Part shown: piece by piece, positions 21,079 through 29,831 of the stretch
Layout of the letters: every line of letters begins with the position of its first letter
How positions within the stretch are numbered: the first letter of the stretch is position 1
Origin: Rhizobium sp.
Lineage (GTDB): Bacteria; Pseudomonadota; Alphaproteobacteria; Rhizobiales; Rhizobiaceae
Direction: 5' to 3'
Length of the DNA: 64,000 nt
Assembly (NCBI GenBank): GCA_002796995.1
Contig: PEKW01000008.1
Span: 186,001-250,000, forward strand
The notes under the pieces: model-generated
Told to the model about the DNA's origin: nothing
The model's database searches: none
Seen by the model: only the letters and a program-made list of their open reading frames with translations
Made by a program: the position numbers and the translations under genes

Positions 21079-24000
21079 CTACTTCTTCATCTGCTCCTTG
21101 AGAGCGGCAAGCTTGGCGAAGGGCGAATCCGGATCGATCGGCTTCTCTTTGCGCGGCGGCTTCGCCTCGAAGCGGGCGGGCTGCGACTTTGCGTCGCGGT
21201 CCGGCCGGTTGTTCGGCCGATCCTTGCGCTCGCCGCGATCCTGGCGCTCCGAACGGTCGCCCTTGTGGCCGGAGCCACCACGACCGCCGTCCTTGTCACG
21301 GCCCTTGCCGCCTTCGCCGTCGCGGCGGCGCTCGTCGCGCTTGCCTTCGGTCTGGCCTTCGGCAGGCGCACGGTTCGGACCACGATGGCCGGCACGCTGG
21401 CGATCACCCGCCGGACGCGCGCCACGCTGGTTGTCGGCACGTCCACCCGGACGCCACAATAGCACCGGCTTCGGCTCGGCGGCTGCCGCGTCTTCCGCTG
21501 CGGGCTCGCCGGAAACGGCAGCGCCCTCGGCCGGAGCGGCGTTCTCTTCCGTCGCTGCCGGGGTCTCTTCGGCCGCGGCAGGGGTCTCTTCGGCAACGGC
21601 CTGCGGAGCGACAGGCGCCTCGTCGGCGCTGTTTTCCGTCGAAACGGGCTCCTCGTGCGCCGCATCGGCATCGCCGTGCTCGCCCGAGACCTGCTCGGCC
21701 TCGGCCGGCTTCTCCGGAGCGGATGCAGAAGGTGCCGTCTGGGCAGCCAGGAATGCCTCGGCTTCCTCGGCGGTTACGCTGTCGGCGCGATAGCCGAGAC
21801 CCTTGAGGATCTCTTCCATGTCGTCCGGCGTCGCGCCGAGGATCGACAGCATCGCCGTCGTCGTGGTGAAGCGGCGACCGTCATAGGCACCGTCCGGACG
21901 CTGGGTCGAGCCCGGCTTCCACTGAAGCAGCGGACGGATGAGGTCGGCCAGACGCTCGAGAATGTCGATGCGCACGGCGCGCTTCCCGAGGAAACGGAAA
22001 CCGGCCAGCTTGTAGAACATGCGCTCGAAACCCGGATCGGTGACGACCGAGGTCCGGCCGGCAGCGAGCACGGGGATGAGATCGCCATAGCCGGGCTTGT
22101 CCAAGCCGTCGTTCTTCAGCGCCCACAGCAGCGTGATCAGCTCGGCCGGGGCGGGCTTGAGCAGCGCCGGCATGAAGATGTGATAGGCGCCGAAACGCAC
22201 GCCGTAGCGGCGCATCGAAGCGCGGGCATCCTGGTCGAGCGACTTGACGTCGTCCGAGACGTCGCGGCGGAACAGCACGCCGAGGTTTTCGACGAGCTGG
22301 TAGGCGAGGCCCTTGGCCAGACCCTGCAGGTCCTCGGCGCGCGACAGGTCGTCGAGCGGCTTGAGGATCGTCGAGATGTGATGATTGACGAAGCGTTCGA
22401 GGCGGGCGACGACATGATCCCGGGCATTGCCAGTCAGCTGTTCGTCGGCCAGCAGGATGACGCGCGGATGCAGCATGTGGTCGCTGCCGGTGAGACGGGC
22501 CACCGGATCGCCGAGCCAGCGCACGAGGCCGTCGGCGCTGATCGCCAGATCGCTGTTGCCGGCGGCATGGAGACGCGCGGCGCGGGCCTCGAACTCAAGC
22601 CCGAGCGCCTTGTGCGCGGCAGACTCGACGGCCTTGGCGTCAGGCCCTTCGGTCCCCGATATGGGCGTGAACCGGAAACCGGCGAGTTGTCCCACATGAT
22701 GTCCTTCCACGAAGACATCGCCGTTTACACTGATTTCAGCTTCCAACATCGCATTCTCTCTCAAGCGCTTCATGAGCACAGATGTCCTGCGATCAACAAA
22801 GCGTTTCGTCAACCGTTCATGTAGCGCATCGGACAATCGGTCTTCGATTTCCCGTGTCTTTTCTTGCCAGTGTGTCGGATCGGCAAGCCAACCCGGCCGG
22901 TTCGATACATACGTCCATGTTCGGATCTGGGCAATCCTGGCGGACAAGGTATCGATTTCGCCGTCGGTTCGGTCCGCGCGGCGCACCTGTTCGCCCATGA
23001 AATCCTCGTTGACCGTACCATGGCGCACAAGGTCGAAGAACAGGCTCTGGATAAGATCGGCATGCTGGGCAGGCGTGATGCGGCGATAATCGGGCAGCGC
23101 GCAGGCTTCCCACAGCGTTTCGACGCGCGCCGGCGTATCGGCAAGGTCTCTCACCTCCGGATAACGCGCCAGAAACTCCAGCGCCTGCTGGTCGATCGCC
23201 GGCAAAGCCCTGGTCAGCCCTTCGACGCGGGGCGCTGCCTCGAGGCTCCGCTGCAGCGCGCCGATCGAGGAAAAATCGAACTTCGCAGTGCGCCATTGCA
23301 GCACCTTGACGCTGTCGAATTCATGCGCCTCGAGCCGTTCGACCAGCTCTTCCTCGAACGGATCCACCCGTCCGGTCACGCCGAAGGTGCCGTCCTTCAG
23401 ATGGCGCCCGGCCCGGCCGGCGATCTGGCCGAGCTCGCCCGAATTCAGATTGCGGAACTGGTAGCCGTCGAACTTGCGGTCCTGGGCGAAGGCCACGTGG
23501 TCGACGTCGAGATTGAGGCCCATGCCGATCGCATCTGTGGCGACGAGGTATTCGACGTCGCCTTCCTGATAGAGACCAACCTGCGCATTGCGGGTCCGGG
23601 GGCTGAGCGCGCCCAGCACCACCGCAGCCCCGCCACGCTGGCGGCGGATCAGCTCGGCGATCGCATAGACCTCGTCCGCCGAGAAGGCGACGATGGCCGT
23701 GCGCTGCGGCAGGCGGGTGATCTTCTTCTGGCCGGCATAGAAAAGCTGGGAGAGCCGCGGCCGCTCGATGACGGTAATGCCCGGCAGAAGCTGAAACAGG
23801 ATCGGCTTCATCGTGGCCGAGCCCAGAAGCAGCGTCTCGTCACGGCCGCGCAGATGCAGAAGACGGTCGGTGAAGATGTGTCCGCGTTCCAGGTCGCCGG
23901 CCAGCTGAATCTCGTCAATCGCCACGAAGGAGGCCTTCGTCTCGCGCGGCATGGCCTCGACCGTGCAGACCGAGAAGCGGGCGCCCGGCGGCGCGATCTT

Positions 24001-24240
24001 TTCCTCGCCGGTCACCAGGGCCACCTGCGAGGCACCGACGCGCTCGACCAGCCGCCCATAGACCTCGCGCGCCAGAAGGCGCAGGGGCAGGCCGATGATG
24101 CCCGAGCCATGTGCCACCATGCGGTCGATGGCGTAATGGGTCTTGCCGGTATTGGTCGGCCCCAGCACAGCCGTGACGCCGCGGCCGCTCAGGATCATGG
24201 GTTGCGAATTCAATGATGGCTCCGCGCTGCAAGGGGTCAT
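21079..24240 (-). CDS. Suv3-like DExH/Ski2-related RNA helicase with long disordered tail
   Basis: 1053 residues from ATG at 24240 (an ATG at 24198, starting MILSGRG, is an alternative). Helicase motifs: GPTNTGKT (27-34), VAIDEIQLAGD near 120, GSATMKP, YLVATDAIGMGLNLD and QIAGRAGR (motif VI). This is the bacterial Suv3 family, known in Sinorhizobium as MgpS. From about residue 825 the protein becomes low complexity: first an Ala/Glu/Pro-rich acidic part with repeated EETPAA units, then an Arg/Gly/Asp/Lys-rich part, then a short conserved end KPIDPDSPFAKLAALKEQM. Such tails are typical of RNA-binding, condensate-prone proteins (inference). The downstream S4 gene is contiguous. An open extension upstream to 25311 crosses another gene and is rejected. 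Confidence 0.88.
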   Translation of the reverse strand: MTPCSAEPSLNSQPMILSGRGVTAVLGPTNTGKTHYAIDRMVAHGSGIIGLPLRLLAREVYGRLVERVGASQVALVTGEEKIAPPGARFSVCTVEAMPRETKASFVAIDEIQLAGDLERGHIFTDRLLHLRGRDETLLLGSATMKPILFQLLPGITVIERPRLSQLFYAGQKKITRLPQRTAIVAFSADEVYAIAELIRRQRGGAAVVLGALSPRTRNAQVGLYQEGDVEYLVATDAIGMGLNLDVDHVAFAQDRKFDGYQFRNLNSGELGQIAGRAGRHLKDGTFGVTGRVDPFEEELVERLEAHEFDSVKVLQWRTAKFDFSSIGALQRSLEAAPRVEGLTRALPAIDQQALEFLARYPEVRDLADTPARVETLWEACALPDYRRITPAQHADLIQSLFFDLVRHGTVNEDFMGEQVRRADRTDGEIDTLSARIAQIRTWTYVSNRPGWLADPTHWQEKTREIEDRLSDALHERLTKRFVDRRTSVLMKRLRENAMLEAEISVNGDVFVEGHHVGQLAGFRFTPISGTEGPDAKAVESAAHKALGLEFEARAARLHAAGNSDLAISADGLVRWLGDPVARLTGSDHMLHPRVILLADEQLTGNARDHVVARLERFVNHHISTILKPLDDLSRAEDLQGLAKGLAYQLVENLGVLFRRDVSDDVKSLDQDARASMRRYGVRFGAYHIFMPALLKPAPAELITLLWALKNDGLDKPGYGDLIPVLAAGRTSVVTDPGFERMFYKLAGFRFLGKRAVRIDILERLADLIRPLLQWKPGSTQRPDGAYDGRRFTTTTAMLSILGATPDDMEEILKGLGYRADSVTAEEAEAFLAAQTAPSASAPEKPAEAEQVSGEHGDADAAHEEPVSTENSADEAPVAPQAVAEETPAAAEETPAATEENAAPAEGAAVSGEPAAEDAAAAEPKPVLLWRPGGRADNQRGARPAGDRQRAGHRGPNRAPAEGQTEGKRDERRRDGEGGKGRDKDGGRGGSGHKGDRSERQDRGERKDRPNNRPDRDAKSQPARFEAKPPRKEKPIDPDSPFAKLAALKEQMKK

Positions 24241-24382
24241 CGACCGCGTCGGATGGCGGTCGGCGAGCTTGCCCCACACATGGCGACGATTGCCGACAAA
24301 GGCAAGCCATCCGTGAAAGGAGGCCGCGATTCCGGCTTCTGGCCGGCCGGAAACGGCCGAAAACCAGCTGAAACCGCCTGCC

Positions 24383-24455
24383 GTTAACGCCTGGAACAGG
24401 CTGGGAACGAATCGGCGACGAATCGCTGACTCCAGGCGATTCAGGATTTGTTCAC
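24383..24455. repeat. 73-nt dispersed element, copy 1 (GTTAAC / GGAACGAATCGG / GATTTGTTCAC)
   Basis: Three conserved blocks at fixed spacing: GTTAAC at 24383, a 27-base block beginning GGAACGAATCGG at 24404, and GATTTGTTCAC at 24445. The second copy at 26127-26199 matches at 52 of 73 positions; nearly all matches fall in the three blocks (6/6, 26/27, 11/11). The linkers are unrelated, which looks like conserved protein-binding sites and not a recent duplication. Two GAATC sites lie 11 bases apart in the core. The element lies in the divergent region between the helicase and the hydrolase. Confidence 0.8.
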
Positions 24456-24528
24456 GGCTAGATCTCGGCGGCCGTCGAAGAATCGGCACAAAATGCTGAA
24501 TCGGATCAATGGCTTGCGAAGGCGATTC
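24409..24528. promoter_or_regulatory. Cluster of seven GANTC (CcrM methylation) sites
   Basis: GANTC occurs at 24409, 24420, 24428, 24438, 24480, 24498 and 24524: seven within 120 bases, where about 0.5 is expected by chance. CcrM methylates this sequence in alphaproteobacteria and GcrA reads the methylation at promoters. The cluster sits 75-195 bases upstream of the hydrolase start and in the helicase upstream region, so cell-cycle control of one of the two is plausible. Confidence 0.55.
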
Positions 24529-24539
24529 CGGCATGCCGG

Positions 24540-24547
24540 TTAACCAT
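24540..24547 (+). promoter_or_regulatory. Possible CtrA half-site TTAACCAT
   Basis: TTAACCAT is the compact CtrA-type motif. It lies 57 bases before the hydrolase ATG, next to the GANTC cluster. An 8-base motif alone is weak; the co-occurrence with GANTC and the presence of the same motif near copy 2 of the repeat raises interest. Confidence 0.35.
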
Positions 24548-24603
24548 GACCGAATGGAACCGTTGCACACCCAGACGCGTTTTGGGCGTTGAGGTTCACC
24601 AAC

Positions 24604-25689
24604 ATGAAAATTCCACCACCCCCCGCCGAATGGATCAGCGACAAGCCCGGACGGAACTTTGTTCTGCTGCATGGCATGGTCATGGCGCCGGCCTTCTGGA
24701 GCGTTTTTGCCCCTGAGGTCACGCTGGACGGGCGCACGGTCGCCTATCCGCTGCCCGGCCACCACCCCTGGTCGCTTCCCGTTGCCGGCGCACCACTGAG
24801 CGCCGACCAGGTCGTCGACGCCATGGCGGCTGCCATCGTCAGGGACTTCTCCGGCCAACCGGTCAATCTGATAGGCCACTCCACCGGAGGCTTCCTGTCC
24901 CTGCTGCTCGCCGTGCGCCGACCGGATCTGGTGAGCTCGGTCGTTCTGCTCGGCGGCTTCGCCTGTGGACGCTTCGAGGGCAAGGAGCGCTTTGCCGCAC
25001 GCATGCTGCGCGTGCCTAGGGTCGGCCCCTATGTCTTCCGCCATTTCTTCAAGCGCTGGATCTCCACCCGGGAGCAGTTCCGCTGGGGCTCGATCGAATG
25101 CGTCTACAACAAGTCCTGCCCCTGGGAAGACGATCGGGCAGCGAGCGCGATGGAGATGGTCCGCGCCGACCTGCTGCGCACCCGTCCGGAGGACATTGCC
25201 GCCTGCGTGCAGTTCATGTCGAGCACCTCGATCCTCTCGGACCTTCCCGCCGTCACCATCCCCGTGCTGAACCTGATCGGCGTGCATGACGCGATCGTTC
25301 CGCCGTCGCACCAGCTCAGACTGTCAAAGCTTCTGCCCCGCGCGCAGACCGTGCTGTTCGGCGACTGCGGCCATCTGGTGATGGTCGAGCAGAAGCGACA
25401 GATGGACAAGGTGATATCAGGCTTCCTCGATCCGCAGTCCTCCGTCGCCGCTGCCCTTGGCCGCCAGCGCGCCAACCCCTTCGCGCCGCTGATCGAGGGC
25501 TTCGATCCGGACTTTTCGCCTGCCCTTCTGGCACGGTTGGAACAATTCTCATCCGGCGACGTTGAGGCGACACGAATACCAAGTTTTGCATTCCCGAATG
25601 GAGAGGGTCCCCATGTTGAGCACAATTCTCATCGTCATCGTCATTTTGCTGCTGATCGGCGCGCTGCCCAATTGGGGCTACAGCCGTAA
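24604..25689 (+). CDS. Alpha/beta hydrolase with C-terminal read-over into the next gene
   Basis: 361 residues from ATG at 24604 (GAGG nine bases upstream). Fold elements: oxyanion region FVLLHGMVMAP, nucleophile elbow LIGHSTGG (Ser93), acid in LIGVHDAIVPP, and catalytic His in GDCGHLVMVEQK. Substrate is unknown; esterase or lipase-like activity is only a family guess. The core fold ends near residue 290; the following ~70 residues look unstructured and the last 26 (His/Arg-rich, HNSHRHRHFAADRRAAQLG) are the out-of-frame reading of the start of the next gene, an overlap of 77 bases. A lost stop codon or a frameshift near the 3' end is likely, so the true ancestral C-terminus may be shorter. 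Confidence 0.78.
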   Translation: MKIPPPPAEWISDKPGRNFVLLHGMVMAPAFWSVFAPEVTLDGRTVAYPLPGHHPWSLPVAGAPLSADQVVDAMAAAIVRDFSGQPVNLIGHSTGGFLSLLLAVRRPDLVSSVVLLGGFACGRFEGKERFAARMLRVPRVGPYVFRHFFKRWISTREQFRWGSIECVYNKSCPWEDDRAASAMEMVRADLLRTRPEDIAACVQFMSSTSILSDLPAVTIPVLNLIGVHDAIVPPSHQLRLSKLLPRAQTVLFGDCGHLVMVEQKRQMDKVISGFLDPQSSVAAALGRQRANPFAPLIEGFDPDFSPALLARLEQFSSGDVEATRIPSFAFPNGEGPHVEHNSHRHRHFAADRRAAQLGLQP

Positions 25690-25768
25690 CTGGGGCTATG
25701 CACCCTCCGGTGGCCTGGGCCTCGTAGTTCTCATTCTTGTCATCCTGCTGCTCATGGGCCGGATCTAA
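25613..25768 (+). CDS. DUF3309-type tiny membrane protein
   Basis: 51 residues: a hydrophobic N-terminal helix (LSTILIVIVILLLIGALP), a Trp/Tyr/Gly loop with WGYSRNWGYAPSGG, and a second hydrophobic helix (LGLVVLILVILLLMGRI). This is the signature of DUF3309 (small, two-helix, common in Proteobacteria, often stress-induced; function unknown). ATG at 25613 has GGAGAGG just upstream. The start lies inside the 3' end of the hydrolase frame. It is followed by a lipoprotein gene in the same direction. Confidence 0.82.
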   Translation: MLSTILIVIVILLLIGALPNWGYSRNWGYAPSGGLGLVVLILVILLLMGRI

Positions 25769-25799
25769 CGCCCGTCAACACCGAAGAGGAAAACCGACG

Positions 25800-26054
25800 A
25801 TGAAAAAAGTCCTTCTTGCCCTTGCTCTGATTGCCCCCCTGGCCTCCTGCACGGCGACCGAACGCGGTGCCGGCATCGGCGCCGCATCCGGTGCCGTCAT
25901 CGGTGGCGTAGCCACCAACTCCGTCGGCGGCGCAGCCGTCGGTGCAGTGGTCGGCGGCGCTGCCGGCGCCCTGATCGGTCAGTCCCAGGAACGTTCGGGC
26001 TATTGCGTCTATCGCGATCGCTACGGCCGCACCTACGAAGCGCGCTGCCGCTAA
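25800..26054 (+). CDS. Small glycine-zipper lipoprotein
   Basis: 84 residues. A lipoprotein signal with lipobox LASC (MKKVLLALALIAPLASC) is followed by a glycine-zipper segment (GAGIGAASGAVIGGVATN... GAVVGGAAGALIG) and a short aromatic/basic end (YCVYRDRYGRTYEARCR) holding two cysteines. Expected to be an outer-membrane or periplasmic lipoprotein of the Gly-zipper type (SlyB/YMGG-like); no specific function can be given. ATG at 25800 has GAGGA about nine bases upstream. It is 31 bases after DUF3309 and closes with a strong terminator, so the two probably form a small envelope-stress-type unit. Confidence 0.85.
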   Translation: MKKVLLALALIAPLASCTATERGAGIGAASGAVIGGVATNSVGGAAVGAVVGGAAGALIGQSQERSGYCVYRDRYGRTYEARCR

Positions 26055-26075
26055 GTCGCAAACAGCGCCTCGACA

Positions 26076-26108
26076 GAAAGCCGCCGGTTCCCCCACCGGC
26101 GGTTTTTT
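26076..26108 (+). terminator. Terminator of the lipoprotein gene
   Basis: CCGCCGGT / ACCGGCGG stem with a six-base loop, then a run of T; A residues flank the left arm. Confidence 0.9.
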
Positions 26109-26126
26109 GCTGTTTGAGCGCCTCGA

Positions 26127-26199
26127 GTTAACACATCGACCAAAGCCGGAACGAATCGGCGACGAATCGGTGACGCGCCTGTTTTCCCGATTTGTTCAC
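26127..26199. repeat. 73-nt dispersed element, copy 2
   Basis: GTTAAC at 26127, GGAACGAATCGG core at 26148 and GATTTGTTCAC at 26189, with exactly the same spacing as copy 1 (21 and 41 bases). GANTC sites at 26153 and 26164 are again 11 bases apart. It lies between the lipoprotein terminator and the end of phaB, where no gene start on either strand would be served directly. Confidence 0.8.
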
Positions 26200-26226
26200 C
26201 GCAATATCTTGTTGAATAACAAATTG

Positions 26227-26234
26227 TTAACCAT
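26227..26234 (+). promoter_or_regulatory. Possible CtrA half-site TTAACCAT near repeat copy 2
   Basis: The same octamer as at 24540. It follows an A/T-rich tract (26208-26226). No start codon of a known gene lies downstream, so any role would be for an unannotated transcript or for a non-promoter function. Confidence 0.3.
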
Positions 26235-26302
26235 AGAAAACGGTGGATATTAGGATCTGCGGCCGCCGGCTCCGGGGCGGCTGTTAACTTTTGGCACAGG
26301 AC

Positions 26303-26328
26303 AAAAAAGCCGGCCCGAGGGCCGGCCT
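26303..26328 (-). terminator. Terminator of the phaB transcript
   Basis: GCCGGCC / GGCCGGC stem with a four-base loop; on the minus strand the stem is followed by six T. Confidence 0.88.
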
Positions 26329-26349
26329 AAACTGATCCGTAATCTCAAC

Positions 26350-27075
26350 TCAGACGAAGAACTGGCCGCCATTGGCCGAGATCGTCGAACCCGTGATGAA
26401 GCCCGCATCGTCGGATGCGAGGAAGACCACGATGCGGGCGATCTCCTCCGGCTCGCCGAGACGTCCGACCGGGATCTGCGGAATGATCCGTTCGTTCAGC
26501 ACCTTTTCCGGGATGGCGCGCACCATTTCCGTGCCGATATAGCCGGGGCAGATGGCGTTCACGGTGATCCCCTTGGCCGCCCCCTCCTGGGCGAGCGCCT
26601 TGGTGATACCGAGATCGCCGGCCTTGGACGCCGAATAATTGGCCTGACCCATCTGCCCCTTCTGCCCGTTGATCGAGGAGATGGTGATGACGCGGCCGAA
26701 ATTGCGGTCGCGCATGCCGGACCACACCGGGTGGGTCATGTTGAACACGCCGTTGAGGTTGGTGTTGATCACCTCGTTCCACTGTTCCGGCGTCATCTTG
26801 TGGAACATGGCGTCGCGCGTGATGCCGGCATTGTTGACCAGGATCTCGACGGGCCCGAGTTCCGCCTCGACCTTGGCGATCCCCTCGGCGCAGGCCTGGT
26901 AGTTGGAGACGTCCCACTTGAAGGCGTGGATGCCCGTCTCCGCCTCGAAGGCCTTGGCCTTCTCGTCATTGCCGGCATAGTTGGCCGCCACCCGATAGTC
27001 GGCGGCCTTGAGCGCGATCGAAATCGCCGCCCCGATACCCCGGGTTCCCCCCGTCACCAATGCAACTCTGCTCAT
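26350..27075 (-). CDS. phaB: Acetoacetyl-CoA reductase
   Basis: 241-residue short-chain dehydrogenase that reduces acetoacetyl-CoA to (R)-3-hydroxybutyryl-CoA with NADPH in PHB synthesis. Visible motifs: cofactor loop TGGTRGIGAAI, NNAG (LVNNAGITRDAMFHKM), catalytic SSINGQKGQMGQANYSASKAG with Ser, Tyr and Lys, and the PhaB-type ending TGSTISANGGQFF. GGGGAG precedes the ATG. It is 144 bases downstream of phaA in the same direction, with phaR divergent upstream; phaC synthase is not in the window. Confidence 0.95.
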   Translation of the reverse strand: MSRVALVTGGTRGIGAAISIALKAADYRVAANYAGNDEKAKAFEAETGIHAFKWDVSNYQACAEGIAKVEAELGPVEILVNNAGITRDAMFHKMTPEQWNEVINTNLNGVFNMTHPVWSGMRDRNFGRVITISSINGQKGQMGQANYSASKAGDLGITKALAQEGAAKGITVNAICPGYIGTEMVRAIPEKVLNERIIPQIPVGRLGEPEEIARIVVFLASDDAGFITGSTISANGGQFFV

Positions 27076-27219
27076 GTGCTGATCTCCCCTCAGTTTACAG
27101 TTCAGCGTCCACCGACTCTTCTTTCTGACGGAGCCGTTGTTAGGACAGGTTTATGACAAGCAGATCGGCCCAGGTCGTGACGGCCATGCCGTCACGCGCC
27201 TTTGGACCGCGTTTTCAGT

Positions 27220-28401
<1,182 letters not shown>

Positions 28402-28629
28402 GGACGCCTCCTCAGGAATTTGCTTCTTTGAGGTTGAAACTGGCAAAGCTTGAGATCGAAGTCAAACAGGAAGAACGCGGGCCGTTTCGTTCCTTAGTTG
28501 CAACAGCTTGACTTTCGTCAACCGCGAGTGCCGCATTGCACAAAGAGATTGTCACCGCCCTCGATTTGCGCTTACACTTGTTGCGGGAAGAGCAAAAATC
28601 CACAAAAACAACGGGGTTAGGAGACGAAT

Positions 28630-29205
28630 ATGGCCAAAACGGACGGCGAGATCGTCATAAAGAAGTATGCCAATCGACGCCTCTACAACACGGGCACCAG
28701 CACCTATGTAACGCTGGAGGACTTGGCCAAGATGGTCAAGAAGGGGGAGGAGTTTACTGTCCAGGACGCCAAGTCCGGGGAAGATATCACCCATTCGGTC
28801 CTGACCCAGATCATCTTCGAGCAGGAGTCGAAGACCGGCAATACATTGTTGCCGATCTCCTTTCTGCGCCAGCTGATCGGCTATTACGGCGACCAGATGC
28901 AGATGGTGGTGCCGAGTTTCCTCGAGCACTCGATGAAGGCTTTCACCGAACAACAGGTGCAGATGCGCGAGCAGATGACCAAGGCCTTCGGCGAGACGCC
29001 GCTCACCAAGAACCTGCAAATGCCGATCCAGCTGATGGAAGAGCAGGTGAAGCGCAACACCGAAATGTTCCACCAGGCCATGCAGATGTTCTCGCCCTTC
29101 CTCGGCGCCCAGCCGCCGAAAGAGCCCAAGAAGGCGGAAGCCAAGGACATCGATGAACTGAAGGAGCAGCTGCGCACGCTGCAGAGCAAGCTCGACAATC
29201 TCTGA
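28630..29205 (+). CDS. phaR: Polyhydroxyalkanoate synthesis regulator PhaR (AniA)
   Basis: 191 residues. The N-terminal domain, IVIKKYANRRLYNTGTSTYVTLEDLAKMVKKGEEFTVQDAKSGEDIT, is the conserved PHB accumulation regulatory DNA-binding domain, followed by the PHB_acc repeat (LTQIIFEQESKTGNTLLPISFLRQLI) and a coiled-coil-prone tail (IDELKEQLRTLQSKLDNL). PhaR binds both PHB granules and DNA, repressing phasin and its own gene until PHB accumulates; in Sinorhizobium the homologue AniA also shifts carbon flow to exopolysaccharide. The 228-base divergent space to phaA holds TGC/GCA-rich stretches (around 28530-28545 and 28565-28585) that could be operators. Confidence 0.93.
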   Translation: MAKTDGEIVIKKYANRRLYNTGTSTYVTLEDLAKMVKKGEEFTVQDAKSGEDITHSVLTQIIFEQESKTGNTLLPISFLRQLIGYYGDQMQMVVPSFLEHSMKAFTEQQVQMREQMTKAFGETPLTKNLQMPIQLMEEQVKRNTEMFHQAMQMFSPFLGAQPPKEPKKAEAKDIDELKEQLRTLQSKLDNL

Positions 29206-29238
29206 TCCGTCATCGACGAAACCGTCGGGCGATCATTC

Positions 29239-29266
29239 AGGGCCGGGGCAGACTCCGGCCCTTTTT
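29239..29266 (+). terminator. Terminator of phaR
   Basis: AGGGCCGG / CCGGCCCT stem with eight-base loop followed by TTTTT. Confidence 0.9.
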
Positions 29267-29291
29267 CTATGGGATCGGGACGCCGGAAGCT

Positions 29292-29696
29292 TCAGAGGCC
29301 GATGGAGACGTCGCGACCGGCCGAGCGGATCGACACGGCAAAGCCGCCGACGACGTCGATGAAGGCGATCGTCATCAGGATGAAGAAAGTCTGCGTCGCA
29401 GCACCCCTGACCAGCAGGAACTCCACCAGGAAGGCGACGAAGACAAGCATCGACAGCATGTGGTTGATCAGCGAACCGGAGCCGTTGAGCGTCGCCTTGA
29501 GGATCTCGAAGAACAGCACGGCCAGCGCAATGAGGATCAGAACGTCGCTGATCGACAGGGTCCAGATCGCGCCCGACAGCATGGAGAGCGAAAGCAGCTG
29601 GCTGTCCAGAACCTGGACGCCCCCGCCGAAAAGGCCGAGCATGGCGAGATTGTAGAGCGCCAGCGGCAGGATCATCAGCGGGATAGCGGCAAACAT
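29292..29696 (-). CDS. Uncharacterised four-helix inner-membrane protein
   Basis: 134 residues with four hydrophobic segments at about 3-25, 40-65, 80-100 and 103-125. No signal cleavage site and no catalytic motif. The pattern LSISDVLILIALAVLFFEILKAT... SLINHMLSMLVFVAFLVEFLLV is shared by a conserved alphaproteobacterial membrane family of unknown function. It lies alone between the phaR terminator and the rpmF terminators, in the rpmF direction but beyond the double terminator, so it is probably transcribed independently. Confidence 0.72.
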   Translation of the reverse strand: MFAAIPLMILPLALYNLAMLGLFGGGVQVLDSQLLSLSMLSGAIWTLSISDVLILIALAVLFFEILKATLNGSGSLINHMLSMLVFVAFLVEFLLVRGAATQTFFILMTIAFIDVVGGFAVSIRSAGRDVSIGL

Positions 29697-29782
29697 GGGC
29701 AGGCCTCGGATCGTTGAATGCGATCACCGCCGGGTGGCGGGCGATCGAAGGGTAGATTGAACGACCACACGCCCAAAAAATA

Positions 29783-29805
29783 AAGGCCGGCACAAGGCCG
29801 ACCTT
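29783..29805 (-). terminator. Second terminator hairpin downstream of rpmF
   Basis: On the minus strand AAGGTCGGC / GCCGGCCTT pair (one G-U) and are followed by an A-interrupted T-run. Lies just after the first rpmF terminator. Confidence 0.75.
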
Positions 29806-29831
29806 AAAAAAGTCATCCGAATATTCGGATG
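29806..29831 (-). terminator. rpmF terminator built on a perfect 18-base palindrome
   Basis: CATCCGAATATTCGGATG at 29814-29831 directly abuts the rpmF stop codon and is followed on the minus strand by AC and six T. As RNA it would have a tight 4-base loop. Confidence 0.8.

Noticed and set aside
24404..24432. GGAAC in the repeat as the -35 of an EcfG (general stress sigma) promoter.
   Set aside because: The expected CGTT at the right spacing is missing (CTGAC or GTGAC instead), in both copies.
24241..25311. Upstream extension of the Suv3-like helicase frame.
   Set aside because: It covers the hydrolase gene and the repeat element on the other strand and has no domain; the conserved N-terminus begins near 24240.
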